Made by a program: the position numbers and the translations under genes
Part shown: one piece after another, positions 16,130-26,133 of the stretch
Numbering within the stretch: the stretch's first letter is position 1
Layout of the letters: each line of letters starts with the position of its first letter
The notes under the pieces: model-generated
Told to the model about the DNA's origin: nothing
Databases searched by the model: none
Seen by the model: the letters and a program-made list of their open reading frames with translations, nothing else
Source: Nitrosomonas sp. Nm84
GTDB lineage: Bacteria > Pseudomonadota > Gammaproteobacteria > Burkholderiales > Nitrosomonadaceae
Direction: 5' to 3'
Length of the DNA stretch: 64,000 nt
Assembly: GCF_003201565.1 (NCBI RefSeq)
Contig: NZ_QJJP01000018.1
Coordinates: forward strand, 1 to 64,000

Positions 16130-18109
16130 TTAGCCTTGTAGCAATTTCATCTCAGCAGCAGCCAAATTTTCTTGTGTACCTTTAAGCACCATAACATCAC
16201 CTGCTTCCAATCTTGTCTCGCTAGTAGGTAACAAACCGCGAATATTGCGCCTTCTTACCGCAGTCACTTCAACCGCCAGGCTTGTCAAATCAATATCTCC
16301 CAAAGTTTTATTGATAGCTGCCGCACCTGGAATCAGGGTAATCGTTAATAACCGTGGAAATATTTTCTCGCTACCATCGTCTACCTCATCAGTCACGCCA
16401 TAATAGAAACCACGTAACAAATTGTAGCGCTGCTCACGAATTTTTTTTATGCGTCGTAAAATACGTCCGGTCGATATGTCAACAAACATAAGTGCGTGAG
16501 ATGCCAGCATTAAACTCCCTTCCATGATCTCTGCGACAACTTCCGTTGCGCCAGCTTCCTTCAAAATATCAATATTACTATCATCATGCGTCCGAACAAC
16601 TACGGATAATTCCGGACGTAATTCTTGGACATATCTGAGGATTTTTAAGGCGGAAACAGTATCGGCATAACTCACCACCAATACTTTTGCGCGCATCAAA
16701 CCTGCAGCAATGAGCACTTCGCGTCGTGCTGCATCACCATAAACAACGGACTCTCCCGCTGTAGTCGCTTCACGGATACGCTGCGGATCAAGATCCAAAG
16801 CGATGAACGGTATGGATTCCTGCTCCAATATCCGTGAGATACTCTGGCCACTGCGCCCATAACCGCAAATAATGACATGATCTTGTGTTGCCATGGTTTG
16901 AGTCGCGATCGATGTGATCTGCATGGCTCGATGCATCCACTCAGATCTGTAAAAGCGTCGCATCATCGATTCACTATACTCAATCAGGAAGGGGGCGATA
17001 AGCATCGACAACACCATGGCAGCCAGTACCGGCTGCAGTACCGGATTTTCAATCAGCCCACTTGAGCCGGCTTGTGCCAGCAACACAAATCCAAACTCTC
17101 CCGCTTGCGCCAGACTCATCCCGGTTCTAGCCGCCACACTGAAATCCGTACACAATAAACGTGACAGCCCAGTAATCACGATCACTTTGGCTAGAATAAG
17201 TGCTACCAGAATAACAAATACCCAAAGAAAATTTTCAACGACTACGTGTATATCCAATAGCATGCCAATCGTCACAAAAAACAAACCCAGTAAAATGTCG
17301 CGAAACGGTTTGATATCGTCTTCAACCTGATAACGATATTCCGTTTCGGAAATGAGCATACCCGCAAGAAATGCGCCTAGCGCCAACGACAAACCCGCCA
17401 ATTGGGTCAACCATGCGAGTCCCAAAGTAATCAACAACACATTCAACACGAATAATTCCGACGATCTCTGACGGGCAACTACATGAAGCCAGGGACGCAT
17501 GAGCCGCTGCCCTAAAAACAAAATAATTGCCAGCACGATCATCACCTTCAGCATGGCAACCAGAAGATCATTGGTATCACGATCAATTTCGGTTGCCAAT
17601 GCGGGAAGAATAATGAGCATTGGAATAACCATCAGGTCTTGAAGTAACAATGCCCCAATAATCTGCCTGCCATGGGCGGAATTAAGCTCTAGCCGTTCTG
17701 CCAGCATCTTAATCACGATGGCGGTGGAAGACATCGCCAAAGCGCCTCCTAATACAAATCCAACACGCCAATCCAGTCCAAGTACCCAGGCGACAGCCAT
17801 CACTAATAAAATGCTAATAACAACTTGTGCGGTACCAAAACCAAACACAATACGTTTCATGGCAATAAGCTTAGGCAAACTGAACTCAAGACCGATACTA
17901 AACATCAAAAATACCACCCCAAATTCTGCCAGATGACGCGTTTCATCACTTTCAGCGATCCACCCCAAAGCATGAGGCCCGATGATGACCCCCGCAAGCA
18001 AATACCCCAGCATGGGCGGCAGCCGCAATAAACGAAAAACAACGACGGCCAATACCGCGGTAGCTAACAAAATGAGAACAGGTTGTAAGGGATTCAGCAT
18101 GGGTAACAA
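16130..18109 (-). CDS. CPA2-family cation:proton antiporter with TrkA domains (KefB/YbaL-like)
   Basis: This 659-residue inner membrane protein has about twelve hydrophobic segments in residues 1-390 (for example PPMLGYLLAGVIIGPHALGW near the start), then a Rossmann-type TrkA-N domain with HVIICGYGRSGQSISRI near residue 410, then a C-terminal TrkA-C domain (GDIDLTSLAVEVTAVRRR). This order is that of KefB/KefC/YbaL proteins, which exchange K+ or Na+ for protons and are gated by nucleotide or glutathione ligands. No KefF/KefG partner is present. It is divergent from gshA, which is suggestive because Kef systems respond to glutathione, but the subtype is not proven. Confidence 0.88.
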   Translation of the reverse strand: MLPMLNPLQPVLILLATAVLAVVVFRLLRLPPMLGYLLAGVIIGPHALGWIAESDETRHLAEFGVVFLMFSIGLEFSLPKLIAMKRIVFGFGTAQVVISILLVMAVAWVLGLDWRVGFVLGGALAMSSTAIVIKMLAERLELNSAHGRQIIGALLLQDLMVIPMLIILPALATEIDRDTNDLLVAMLKVMIVLAIILFLGQRLMRPWLHVVARQRSSELFVLNVLLITLGLAWLTQLAGLSLALGAFLAGMLISETEYRYQVEDDIKPFRDILLGLFFVTIGMLLDIHVVVENFLWVFVILVALILAKVIVITGLSRLLCTDFSVAARTGMSLAQAGEFGFVLLAQAGSSGLIENPVLQPVLAAMVLSMLIAPFLIEYSESMMRRFYRSEWMHRAMQITSIATQTMATQDHVIICGYGRSGQSISRILEQESIPFIALDLDPQRIREATTAGESVVYGDAARREVLIAAGLMRAKVLVVSYADTVSALKILRYVQELRPELSVVVRTHDDSNIDILKEAGATEVVAEIMEGSLMLASHALMFVDISTGRILRRIKKIREQRYNLLRGFYYGVTDEVDDGSEKIFPRLLTITLIPGAAAINKTLGDIDLTSLAVEVTAVRRRNIRGLLPTSETRLEAGDVMVLKGTQENLAAAEMKLLQG

Positions 18110-18183
18110 GCAATCTAACTAAATGCAAGGAAAGTCGTACAATACTTTAGGATCGGACTGACCACAATCTATTCAACACATAA

Positions 18184-18192
18184 TGCTATAAT
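18184..18192 (+). promoter_or_regulatory. Extended -10 element upstream of gshA
   Basis: TGCTATAAT (TGnTATAAT form) lies 28 bp before the gshA start codon. No convincing -35 is present at 16-18 bp, which is tolerated by extended -10 promoters. Confidence 0.5.
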
Positions 18193-18219
18193 CGCGCTGG
18201 TTTAATACTTCATACGGAA

Positions 18220-19506
18220 ATGCCAGTACCTCATCTTTCTACTGCCCTGCGTGGCCCCATCCTCGACCTTGAAAATCGTATCATCAATGCCATGCCAACC
18301 ATCGAACACTGGTTAAGGAGCAAATGGCGCGAACACACGGTACCTTTTTATTGCTCGGTCGATTTGCGCAATAGCGGTTTTAAATTGGCGCCTGTTGACA
18401 CCAACTTGTTTCCTGGCGGTTTCAATAATCTCAATCCGGAGTTTATTCCGTTATGCGTACAGGCAATGATGAACGCTATCGAAAAGATATGCCCCGATGC
18501 ACATAGCCTGTTATTGATACCGGAAAACCATACCCGCAATACGTTTTACTTACAAAACATCGCAACGTTGCAGAATATCATGCAACACGCCGGACTAAAT
18601 GTGCGCATTGGTAGCTTGCTGCCTGAAATCACCACCGCCACCAAAATTGATTTGCCGGATGGGCAAACCATCACACTCGAACCCATCATACGTAAAGATA
18701 ATAAGCTAGGTGTCAGTAACTTCGATCCCTGTGCGGTACTTCTGAACAATGATTTATCGACCGGTATCCCGGAAATTCTGCGAAACTTGAACCAAATTAT
18801 TATTCCACCTTTACATGCTGGATGGGCAACACGACGAAAATCCAATCACTTTGCCGCGTATGATCGAGTCGCGCAAGAATTTGCTGACCTGATCGACATC
18901 GATCCTTGGTTGATCAATCCACGGTTTACTTCGTGTGGTGAAATCGACTTCCGCGAAAAACAGGGAGAGGATTGCGTAGCCAGTTCTGTCAATCGAATTC
19001 TCTCTGTAATCCAAAAAAAATATCAGCAGTATAATGTCAAAGAAGATCCTTTCGTCATCGTCAAGGCCGACTCAGGTACTTACGGTATGGGCATTATGAC
19101 CGTCAAGGATGGCGCGGATATTTATAAGCTCAACCGCAAGCAACGCAATAAAATGGCTGTGGTAAAAGAAGGATTACAGGTTTCCAATGTATTGGTGCAA
19201 GAAGGTGTTTACACATTTGAAAATATCAACCAAGCTGTCGCGGAACCGGTCATTTACATGATTGACCGCCATGTCGTCGGCGGGTTTTACCGGGTACATA
19301 CCGGGCGCGGCATTGATGAAAACCTGAATGCTCCCGGCATGCATTTTGTTCCGTTGGCATTTGAAACCGCTTGTGTGGTACCTGAAAATGCCGCGCAGCC
19401 CGATTCCATTCCCAATCGGTTTTACGCATACGGTGTGGTTGCACGCCTTGCTTTGCTGGCTGCAGCATTAGAATTAGAACAAGATAGCTCTGAAATTCCT
19501 GGTTGA
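18220..19506 (+). CDS. gshA: Glutamate-cysteine ligase, proteobacterial GshA type (TIGR02049-like)
   Basis: This enzyme makes gamma-glutamylcysteine from glutamate, cysteine and ATP, the first step of glutathione synthesis. The 428-residue protein contains PVDTNLFPGGFNNLNPEFIP near residues 66-85 and VIVKADSGTYGMGIMTVKDG near 283-302, an ATP-grasp-like core characteristic of the form found in many beta- and gammaproteobacteria and acidithiobacilli. It is unrelated in sequence to E. coli GshA. It lies 7 bp before gshB in the same frame direction, so the two form an operon. A second GshA of the E. coli type occurs in this window at 27664. Confidence 0.93.
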   Translation: MPVPHLSTALRGPILDLENRIINAMPTIEHWLRSKWREHTVPFYCSVDLRNSGFKLAPVDTNLFPGGFNNLNPEFIPLCVQAMMNAIEKICPDAHSLLLIPENHTRNTFYLQNIATLQNIMQHAGLNVRIGSLLPEITTATKIDLPDGQTITLEPIIRKDNKLGVSNFDPCAVLLNNDLSTGIPEILRNLNQIIIPPLHAGWATRRKSNHFAAYDRVAQEFADLIDIDPWLINPRFTSCGEIDFREKQGEDCVASSVNRILSVIQKKYQQYNVKEDPFVIVKADSGTYGMGIMTVKDGADIYKLNRKQRNKMAVVKEGLQVSNVLVQEGVYTFENINQAVAEPVIYMIDRHVVGGFYRVHTGRGIDENLNAPGMHFVPLAFETACVVPENAAQPDSIPNRFYAYGVVARLALLAAALELEQDSSEIPG

Positions 19507-19513
19507 AGCAAAC

Positions 19514-20482
19514 ATGAAACTTGCTTTTATCATTGATCAGCTGGATTCTATCAAAACCAGCAAAGACTCAAGTTTCGCAATGATCTGCGAGGCCATTGCC
19601 AGGAACCATCAAATTCACGTGCTCTATCAGCATGATCTTGCATTGTTGAATAATACCGTCACGGGCTTCTGTCGCGCTCTGACTTTAACGGATACGCCTC
19701 ACCAAGATGGTCACTGGTATCACACCAGCGATACGTCGGCCATGCCTTTATATGAGTTCGATGCGATTCTGATGCGCAAAGATCCGCCCTTTGATATGGA
19801 GTATGTTTACAGCACCTATTTATTGGAGCTGGCGGAAACGCAAGGCGCATTGGTCATCAACAGTCCGCGCAGCATCCGCGATCACAATGAAAAATTGGCC
19901 ATCACAAAATTTGCACAATTTATCGCCCCCACCCTGGTCACCAGTCAGGCGCATTTGATCAGGGAATTTCTCAGCAACCATCAGGATATCATCCTGAAAC
20001 CGCTGGACGGCATGGGCGGCGCCAGCGTGTTTCGCGTTCACAGCGCCGATCACAACATCAATGTGATTCTCGAAACACTCACCCACTATGGAACACGCAC
20101 CATCATGGCGCAGCGCTATATTCCTGAAATTGCGCAAGGGGACAAGCGCATACTCCTGATTGCCGGCAAAGCGGTGCCTTATGCACTGGCACGCGTTCCG
20201 AAACCGGGTGAAACACGCGGCAATCTGGCTGCCGGCGGTACTGGAACAACGCAACCATTATCCACGCGCGACAAGGAAATCGCGGAATCACTCGGACCGG
20301 AACTGGCCGGACGTGGCTTAATGCTGGTTGGATTGGATGTGATTGGCGATTACCTGACGGAAATTAATGTCACCAGTCCGACCGGTATGCAGGAAATCAC
20401 CCGGCAAACGGGATTCCATGTGGCAGGGATGATGCTGGATGCGATCGAGACAGGTATCGAAAATGCCCGCAGCAATAGCTGA
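19514..20482 (+). CDS. gshB: Glutathione synthetase
   Basis: This ATP-grasp enzyme of 322 residues joins glycine to gamma-glutamylcysteine. Recognisable parts are the start MKLAFIIDQLDSIKTSKDSS, AILMRKDPPFDMEYVYSTYL, the ATP-binding DIILKPLDGMGGASVFRV, and the C-terminal INVTSPTGMQEITRQTG with the metal and substrate ligands. Length and order match E. coli GshB. It follows gshA by 7 bp and completes a dedicated glutathione operon. Confidence 0.97.
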   Translation: MKLAFIIDQLDSIKTSKDSSFAMICEAIARNHQIHVLYQHDLALLNNTVTGFCRALTLTDTPHQDGHWYHTSDTSAMPLYEFDAILMRKDPPFDMEYVYSTYLLELAETQGALVINSPRSIRDHNEKLAITKFAQFIAPTLVTSQAHLIREFLSNHQDIILKPLDGMGGASVFRVHSADHNINVILETLTHYGTRTIMAQRYIPEIAQGDKRILLIAGKAVPYALARVPKPGETRGNLAAGGTGTTQPLSTRDKEIAESLGPELAGRGLMLVGLDVIGDYLTEINVTSPTGMQEITRQTGFHVAGMMLDAIETGIENARSNS

Positions 20483-20505
20483 TCGTTTATCTTGGGTTAG
20501 CAAAG

Positions 20506-20916
20506 TTACCGACGAAACCCATATTCCAGAATAAAAAACTGCGGCTTGAATTGTGCCAGCGGTTCATACAGCTTCTTTAATTCTTGTTCCGGTCCATGGA
20601 TTTCCAAGCGCACAAGTTCAGCAATACTGAACACCTTATCCAGCAGATCGCCCACATTATCCAGATGCATCAACACTCCTTCCGCATCCTCGTACCCTTC
20701 GCGGCAATACGCTTCATCGCCATTAAAACTGAATCCATAATAAAGACATTTCTGCTCTTTATTTGCCCTGGCAACAAATTGTTCGCAAAGATTTTTGAAG
20801 TTGGCATGTTGACCGTTTGGAATCTTGAAATAAGGTGCAATGGAACAACATTTATCGTGCGTTGACTGTGGATTGCACGGATCGTGCGAAGTGTTATCAA
20901 TTGGCTTCCATGACAC
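20506..20916 (-). CDS. Conserved hypothetical protein, possible ABM-fold (quinol monooxygenase-like)
   Basis: This 136-residue protein has the pattern of dimeric alpha/beta-barrel proteins: a strand ending in CCSIAPYFKIPNGQ, a helix (FKNLCEQFVARANKEQ), a second strand with CLYYGFSFNGDEAYCREGYE, then EGVLMHLDNVGDLLDKVF. Such proteins include antibiotic-biosynthesis monooxygenases and heme or quinol oxygenases. No catalytic residue can be assigned. It lies downstream of the CADD-like gene on the same strand, separated by a hairpin. The function is not known. Confidence 0.6.
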   Translation of the reverse strand: MSWKPIDNTSHDPCNPQSTHDKCCSIAPYFKIPNGQHANFKNLCEQFVARANKEQKCLYYGFSFNGDEAYCREGYEDAEGVLMHLDNVGDLLDKVFSIAELVRLEIHGPEQELKKLYEPLAQFKPQFFILEYGFRR

Positions 20917-20936
20917 CGTAGCCGGTTATGTTAATC

Positions 20937-20984
20937 CGGCAAGTTCAGCACAGACGTCATGATGCGTTCGTGTTGAGCTTGCCG
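20937..20984 (-). terminator. Hairpin after the CADD-like gene
   Basis: CGGCAAGTTCAGCAC (20937-20951) can pair with GTGTTGAGCTTGCCG (20970-20984) over 15 positions, two of them G-U type. It lies just past the CADD-like stop codon. There is no strong U-tract, so it may be a weak terminator or an mRNA-stabilising structure. Confidence 0.5.
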
Positions 20985-20998
20985 TAAGCTTTACATCT

Positions 20999-21742
20999 TT
21001 AGTGTACTGTCGCGACCTCTTTTTGCTCGCAGATCAAATTGGCGCAATACGTTTCGTGGATACCATCCAGAAAACCCCACAATGCGTCACACGCTTCTTT
21101 GGTAGCTGCCAGCACTTCAGCCTGCTTTTCCGGGGTGTCGGCAAAGCGCTCGATGATTGCCCACTCGGCTTGCGAATGATAAACATCGGCTTTTTCATGC
21201 ACCGAGAAAAATTCATAATCTTCAGGATTTTTCATGCCGTAGAATTTTGCCAAGCCATCAATTTTCACGGCGGCGATGTCAGGCACTTGCGATTCAAATG
21301 CATGCAATGCAGCCAATCCGGCATAAAACGGACGGTTTAAGCAAATATCCCGGAATGTGGCAACCAAGTTCTCTGTCGTCGGCAATGCGGCAGCATTTGC
21401 CAAACTTTTATCATTTGCACCCAAGGCAAACGCAAAGTTTTTCCATAATGCCGGATGATTTTTCTCACCGTGTTCTTCGTCGATCAGGTTTTTCAATACT
21501 TCCTGCCGTACGCTGATATCTCCACTATTCGTTTCTGCATGAATATGCGGTGTATTGAAATGCACCGCACTTAAATAGGTGGGCTCAGCCAGTACATTGT
21601 AAAAATACTGCTCGGCATAATGACGCAGTTGCTCTTTAGTCAGTTTACCTTCGGTCCAAGCAACATAAAAAGGATGCTTGAGCAGATGTTTCTCGCCAAT
21701 AATGGCATTGATTTTTTGTTTGAGTATGGTATTGGTTGTCAT
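20999..21742 (-). CDS. CADD/TenA-like non-heme diiron protein, probable alternative p-aminobenzoate synthase
   Basis: This 247-residue all-helical protein matches the CADD family (Chlamydia CT610), TenA-fold proteins with a dimetal site. Metal-ligand motifs are LIDEEHGEKNH in the middle and HEKADVYHSQAEW near residue 170, where HxxxDxxH is diagnostic. The N-terminal QLRHYAEQYFYNVLAEP aligns with the region holding the tyrosine proposed as self-sacrificed precursor in the chlamydial protein. Known work on Chlamydia and on a Nitrosomonas europaea homologue shows such genes replace pabABC in making p-aminobenzoate for folate. The neighbouring metE needs folate-derived methyl groups, so the position makes sense. 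Whether pabAB is absent from this genome cannot be seen here. Confidence 0.85.
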   Translation of the reverse strand: MTTNTILKQKINAIIGEKHLLKHPFYVAWTEGKLTKEQLRHYAEQYFYNVLAEPTYLSAVHFNTPHIHAETNSGDISVRQEVLKNLIDEEHGEKNHPALWKNFAFALGANDKSLANAAALPTTENLVATFRDICLNRPFYAGLAALHAFESQVPDIAAVKIDGLAKFYGMKNPEDYEFFSVHEKADVYHSQAEWAIIERFADTPEKQAEVLAATKEACDALWGFLDGIHETYCANLICEQKEVATVH

Positions 21743-21814
21743 GATTACTCCTGTTAAACCGAGATAGATAAAGTACGCTGTATATCATCGCTAAATAACA
21801 CTGCCAAGTCAAAT

Positions 21815-24112
21815 TTAGCCGGTCCGCGCAGCGCTCAAATGAGTGGATAGATGCCGACTCGCTGCAATCATATTGCGCAACGCTGGCTTCACTTCATCCC
21901 AATTGCGTGTTTTTAATCCACAATCCGGATTCACCCATAATCGCTCGGCCGGTATGCGTTGTGCGGCTTTTTCCATCAGTTCGATGATTGAATCGATGGA
22001 AGGAATATTGGGCGAATGGATATCATACACGCCCGGACCGATTTCGTTCGGATAATGAAACTGATCGAATGCATCGAGCAGTTCCATATCCGAGCGGGAA
22101 GTTTCAATCGTAATCACATCCGCATCCATGCGCGCGATGGCCGCCATGATGTCATTGAATTCCGAATAACACATGTGCGTGTGGATCTGTGTTGCGTCGC
22201 TTACGCCATTAGCAGTCACGCGAAACGCACGGATCGCCCAGTCCAGATAATCGCTCCATTGCGATTTTCTTAGCGGCAGACCCTCTCGCAATGCGGCTTC
22301 ATCAATCTGGATAATGCTAATACCTGCCTTTTCCAATGCCAGCACCTCATCGCGTATCGCCAGCGCCAATTGCATGCACGTATCTGCACGGAGTTGATCA
22401 TCGCGTACAAAGGACCAATTCAACATTGTCACGGGCCCAGTCAACATGCCTTTCATCGGTTTACTAGTGAGCGACTGAGCGTATTGAATCCATTCCGTGG
22501 TGATGGCTTGTGAATGTAAAACATCGCCATAAATAATCGGCGGTTTCACGCAACGCGATCCATACGATTGCACCCAACCAAGCTGGGTAAAGACATAACC
22601 CGCCAATTGTTCGCCAAAATACTCCACCATGTCGTTACGTTCAGGTTCGCCGTGCACCAGGACATCCAACCCCAATGCTTCTTGCTCGTGCACGCAAATT
22701 TCAATTTCTTTCCGCATCGCCTGATGATATGCCGACTCTGATAACCTGCCCTCGCGGAAATCACGCCGTGTTTGGCGGATTTCCTGTGTTTGCGGAAAAG
22801 ATCCGATGGTCGTCGTCGGAAAAGGCGGTAACTGAAATTTTTTCCGTTGCACGATGGTACGTTGATGGTACGGCGATTGGCGCGCACCCATCGCATCATC
22901 GATTTCAAGCACGCGCCCTTTTACGGCTGCCTGATGCACGCGCTTGGATTGTTTGCGGCTGATTACCGCCGCGCTATTCTCCCACAACGCTGCCGCAACG
23001 CTATCTCTGCCATGATCAAGCGCGTTTGCCAGTAGTTCAATTTCACCTAATTTCTGTACCGCAAACGCTAGCCACGAGCGAATTTCCACATCTAACTTCT
23101 GTTCGCTATCCAGATCGACTGGCACATGCAGCAATGAACATGAAGGCGCAAGCCAAAGACGATCCTGTAAGCGCGCATGGATAGGTTCCAGCCAATCCAG
23201 TGTTTTCGTCAGGTCGGTTTTCCAGATATTGCGCCCGTTGACGACACCCAAAGACAGAATTTTATGGCTGGGCAACCAATCAATGACTTTAGCCACTTCG
23301 TCGTAGGCTGTGGTGGTATCCAGATGCAATCCACTCACTGGCAATTCACAGGCTAATTGCAGATTATCCTGCAATTGTCCGAAGTAAGTCGTCAATAGCA
23401 GATTGGGGGATGCGGCTTGCAACTGATAATACGCTTGTCTCAATGCATGCTTCCACTCCTGGGTCAGTTCCATGACCAACACCGGCTCATCAATCTGCAC
23501 CCATTGAATGTCCGCATTTTTGAGTTCATGTAACAATTGCGCGTAGACACTCAGCAAATCATCTAGCAGTGCCAGCTTATCTGAGCCGTCTTTGGATTTT
23601 CCCAACCATAGATAAGTGACCGGACCGAGAATCACCGGCTTTATTTGATAATTCAGTTGCTTCGCTTGCTGAATTTGCTCCAGTAAATGACCAGCATGTA
23701 ATGAGAATCGCGTATTCTTGTCAAATTCCGGCACGATGTAATGGTAGTTGGTATCAAACCACTTCGTCATTTCACCGGCATTAACACAGGAGCAAGCGGC
23801 ATTGTCACTGACGGAACGCCCTCTTGCCACGCGAAAATAGCTGTCTATCTCGTCGCCGGGCAAAGTACTGACACGCGACGGAATATTACCCAACATGAAA
23901 CTGGTATCCAGCACATGATCGTATAACGAGAAATCGCCTACCGGAATCCAGTCGAGCGCAGCCTGGGCTTGCCAATGCTGCGCTCGCAGCGCTGCTGCAA
24001 TTTCTAATAAAGCTTGTTCAGAAAGCGCGCCTTTCCAGTATTTTTCTAACGCGAATTTTAATTCCCGATTTCTACCGATCCTTGGAAAACCAAGATTATG
24101 TGTTGTTACCAT
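21815..24112 (-). CDS. metE: Cobalamin-independent methionine synthase
   Basis: This zinc enzyme transfers the methyl group from 5-methyltetrahydropteroyltri-glutamate to homocysteine. It has the two-barrel layout: [20 protein letters not shown] at the start, [13 protein letters not shown] opening the second half, and zinc ligands in [10 protein letters not shown] and [12 protein letters not shown]. About 765 residues is the usual size. The ATG at 24112 is chosen over an upstream TTG at 24130 because conserved MetE sequence begins there. The divergent neighbour is metR, its normal LysR-type activator. Confidence 0.96.
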   Translation of the reverse strand: MVTTHNLGFPRIGRNRELKFALEKYWKGALSEQALLEIAAALRAQHWQAQAALDWIPVGDFSLYDHVLDTSFMLGNIPSRVSTLPGDEIDSYFRVARGRSVSDNAACSCVNAGEMTKWFDTNYHYIVPEFDKNTRFSLHAGHLLEQIQQAKQLNYQIKPVILGPVTYLWLGKSKDGSDKLALLDDLLSVYAQLLHELKNADIQWVQIDEPVLVMELTQEWKHALRQAYYQLQAASPNLLLTTYFGQLQDNLQLACELPVSGLHLDTTTAYDEVAKVIDWLPSHKILSLGVVNGRNIWKTDLTKTLDWLEPIHARLQDRLWLAPSCSLLHVPVDLDSEQKLDVEIRSWLAFAVQKLGEIELLANALDHGRDSVAAALWENSAAVISRKQSKRVHQAAVKGRVLEIDDAMGARQSPYHQRTIVQRKKFQLPPFPTTTIGSFPQTQEIRQTRRDFREGRLSESAYHQAMRKEIEICVHEQEALGLDVLVHGEPERNDMVEYFGEQLAGYVFTQLGWVQSYGSRCVKPPIIYGDVLHSQAITTEWIQYAQSLTSKPMKGMLTGPVTMLNWSFVRDDQLRADTCMQLALAIRDEVLALEKAGISIIQIDEAALREGLPLRKSQWSDYLDWAIRAFRVTANGVSDATQIHTHMCYSEFNDIMAAIARMDADVITIETSRSDMELLDAFDQFHYPNEIGPGVYDIHSPNIPSIDSIIELMEKAAQRIPAERLWVNPDCGLKTRNWDEVKPALRNMIAASRHLSTHLSAARTG

Positions 24113-24217
24113 GATTCCATCACCACTCAACGATTAATAATAGTCCGGCTATTGTATGAACAATGAGTAATGAATAATAATGATAAGTTTTGACATTCCA
24201 ATAAGGATTTCTCATAG

Positions 24218-25117
24218 ATGATTGAGCACAGTCACCTTAAAATCATCCAAGCGCTGCATGCCAATGGCACACTGACCGAAGCTGCCAATGCGCTATGTCT
24301 GAGCCAGCCTGCTTTATCGCATCAAATCAGTTATCTGGAAAAGAAATTAGGGATAACACTATGGGAACGCGAGGGCCGCAGCTTGCGCCTGACCCAGGCG
24401 GGCACATTGCTATTGGAAGTGGCCAATCAGGTTTTGCCAGTTTTGTCGCAGGCGGAAAAAACGCTTGCCGCATATAGCGAAGGCCGGCAAGGGATTTTAC
24501 GCATTGGCGTTGAATGCTATCCCTGCTTTGAATGGCTCACCGGAATGATCGGACAATTCATGCAGCAACTGCCCGATATCGATATCGACATTGTGCAAAA
24601 ATTCCAATTCTCAGGCTTGGAAGGATTACTCAATCATCATATCGATGTGTTGATCACGCCCGATCTCGTGAAAAAAGCACATATTGATTATGAAATTCTG
24701 GCGGAATACCAGCTGGTATTGCTCGCTTCTACCGACCATCCGCTGGCAAACATTAAACAACTCACGCCAGAACATTTGAGTCAGGAAACCTTGCTGACTT
24801 TCCCCGTGCCACTGGAAAGATTGGATATCCTGACGCATTTCTTAACACCCGCGCACTTAGCACCGGAAAAAATCAAACAAATTGAATCACTCGAAATCAT
24901 GCTGCAAACGACCGCGCTCAAACGTGGCGTTTGCGTACTACCGGAATGGCTCGTCGATATTAAAAACAAAGACCTCAGGCTCAAAAAAATCCGGATCGGC
25001 AAAAAAGGACTATTTCAGAAATTGTACCTGGCGCTGCGAAAGCCTGACAAAACCATTCCATATATCAAGAAATTTATAGCAACAGGACAGAAAATAGTCA
25101 ATAATTCAATATCTTGA
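24218..25117 (+). CDS. metR: LysR-family regulator of methionine synthesis, MetR
   Basis: This 299-residue LysR protein has the N-terminal winged helix (LTEAANALCLSQPALSHQIS) and an effector domain starting GILRIGVECYPCFEWLTGM, typical of MetR. MetR activates metE with homocysteine as co-inducer. Its divergent arrangement with metE over a 105-bp gap is the classical one. No exact TGAA-N5-TTCA MetR site was found in the gap; degenerate TGAA/TTCA half sites occur around 24148-24170. Confidence 0.9.
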   Translation: MIEHSHLKIIQALHANGTLTEAANALCLSQPALSHQISYLEKKLGITLWEREGRSLRLTQAGTLLLEVANQVLPVLSQAEKTLAAYSEGRQGILRIGVECYPCFEWLTGMIGQFMQQLPDIDIDIVQKFQFSGLEGLLNHHIDVLITPDLVKKAHIDYEILAEYQLVLLASTDHPLANIKQLTPEHLSQETLLTFPVPLERLDILTHFLTPAHLAPEKIKQIESLEIMLQTTALKRGVCVLPEWLVDIKNKDLRLKKIRIGKKGLFQKLYLALRKPDKTIPYIKKFIATGQKIVNNSIS

Positions 25118-25290
25118 GTGGCATATAGAAAAAATAAATACTCTTTTTTTAAAGTTCATTTTACGCAAATCGGATGTTTAGGCGAATATGCTGCTGAACG
25201 GTAAAATAGACCGCCAGAAGAGGTCCTTGATCCCTTGCGAAAGTGCAGTAGATGCAAGATCATATTCAGATGATCAGCAGTATGTGTGGG

Positions 25291-26088
25291 TCAGACTTCA
25301 CGTCCGAATAGTCCTCCAAGGATTCGTCTGTCGATATGCTTGTCAAGATAGGCCGCACCAAACCCACCGTAGAGTTCCTTCTTCGTAACATCCAGTTCCA
25401 ATTCTTTAGCCACCAGTATTTTTTGGGTAGAAGGACGCTCGCACATAGCATCGTAAAACGTCTGCAATGCTGGGTCGTCTCGAAACAGATGCATCTCTGG
25501 TATTTCGAACAGTTCAGAAAACATTTGGCTAAGCTCGAGCGTGTAGAACAACTGGAAATCTGGCAGAAAAGGTTCTTTGCCAAGTAGGAATGGCTCCATT
25601 CTTGAGCCACTAACTAGTCGGGATAGCCACATTTTGCTCAGCAAGACAGAAAATAGATTATAAATATGCGCTTCTTTTTCAATCTTGAGTTTCCAAGCTT
25701 TTGGAAAATATCCGCTGACAACAAACCAGTTGAAGAATGGACCTGCTATGGAGAAAGTGATGAAGTCATTCTTGGCATCGACCTCTGCACAGAGCATTGG
25801 ATCATCAATAGGATAAAATTTTCGTGTTTCTGGGTAGATTCTCGCGAGATAACGACAGATTGCGTGACTTTCCGAAATATCAATACCATTGACATCCCTA
25901 AGAGTGGGAATTTTCCCAAGAGGATTTCGTTCCATGTGCTCTGGCTTGAGCGTGCTCCCTTGAAATGGAGACACTCGTTCATATTGATAAGCTAGACCGG
26001 TTTCCGAGAGGATATGCGCAACTTGGCACATATAAGGTGAGAGCCAGAATCCGTACAGCGTACGTTCGACGTTTGATTGTGTGGACAT
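25291..26088 (-). CDS. Glutathione S-transferase family protein
   Basis: This protein of about 265 residues has an N-terminal thioredoxin-like domain (RTLYGFWLSPYMCQVAHILS, then NPLGKIPTLRDVNG with the cis-Pro, then ISESHAICRYLARIYPE) and an all-helical C-terminal domain. These are the glutathione-binding motifs of cytosolic GSTs. ATG at 26088 is chosen because AAGGAG lies 7 bp upstream; an upstream TTG adds a non-family leader. The substrate is unknown. It is divergent from a lysR gene, and a GshA gene lies beyond that, so the three may form a thiol-linked response. The C-terminal helix is longer than in typical bacterial GSTs. Confidence 0.85.
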   Translation of the reverse strand: MSTQSNVERTLYGFWLSPYMCQVAHILSETGLAYQYERVSPFQGSTLKPEHMERNPLGKIPTLRDVNGIDISESHAICRYLARIYPETRKFYPIDDPMLCAEVDAKNDFITFSIAGPFFNWFVVSGYFPKAWKLKIEKEAHIYNLFSVLLSKMWLSRLVSGSRMEPFLLGKEPFLPDFQLFYTLELSQMFSELFEIPEMHLFRDDPALQTFYDAMCERPSTQKILVAKELELDVTKKELYGGFGAAYLDKHIDRRILGGLFGREV

Positions 26089-26133
26089 GGTAAAACTCCT
26101 TTTGCATTGCGGTTTAATGTTGAGAGATGCCAA

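Noticed and set aside
24113-24217. MetR operator between metE and metR
   Set aside because: TGAA and TTCA half sites are present, but no pair has the expected five-base spacing, so no site was listed although control by MetR is likely.
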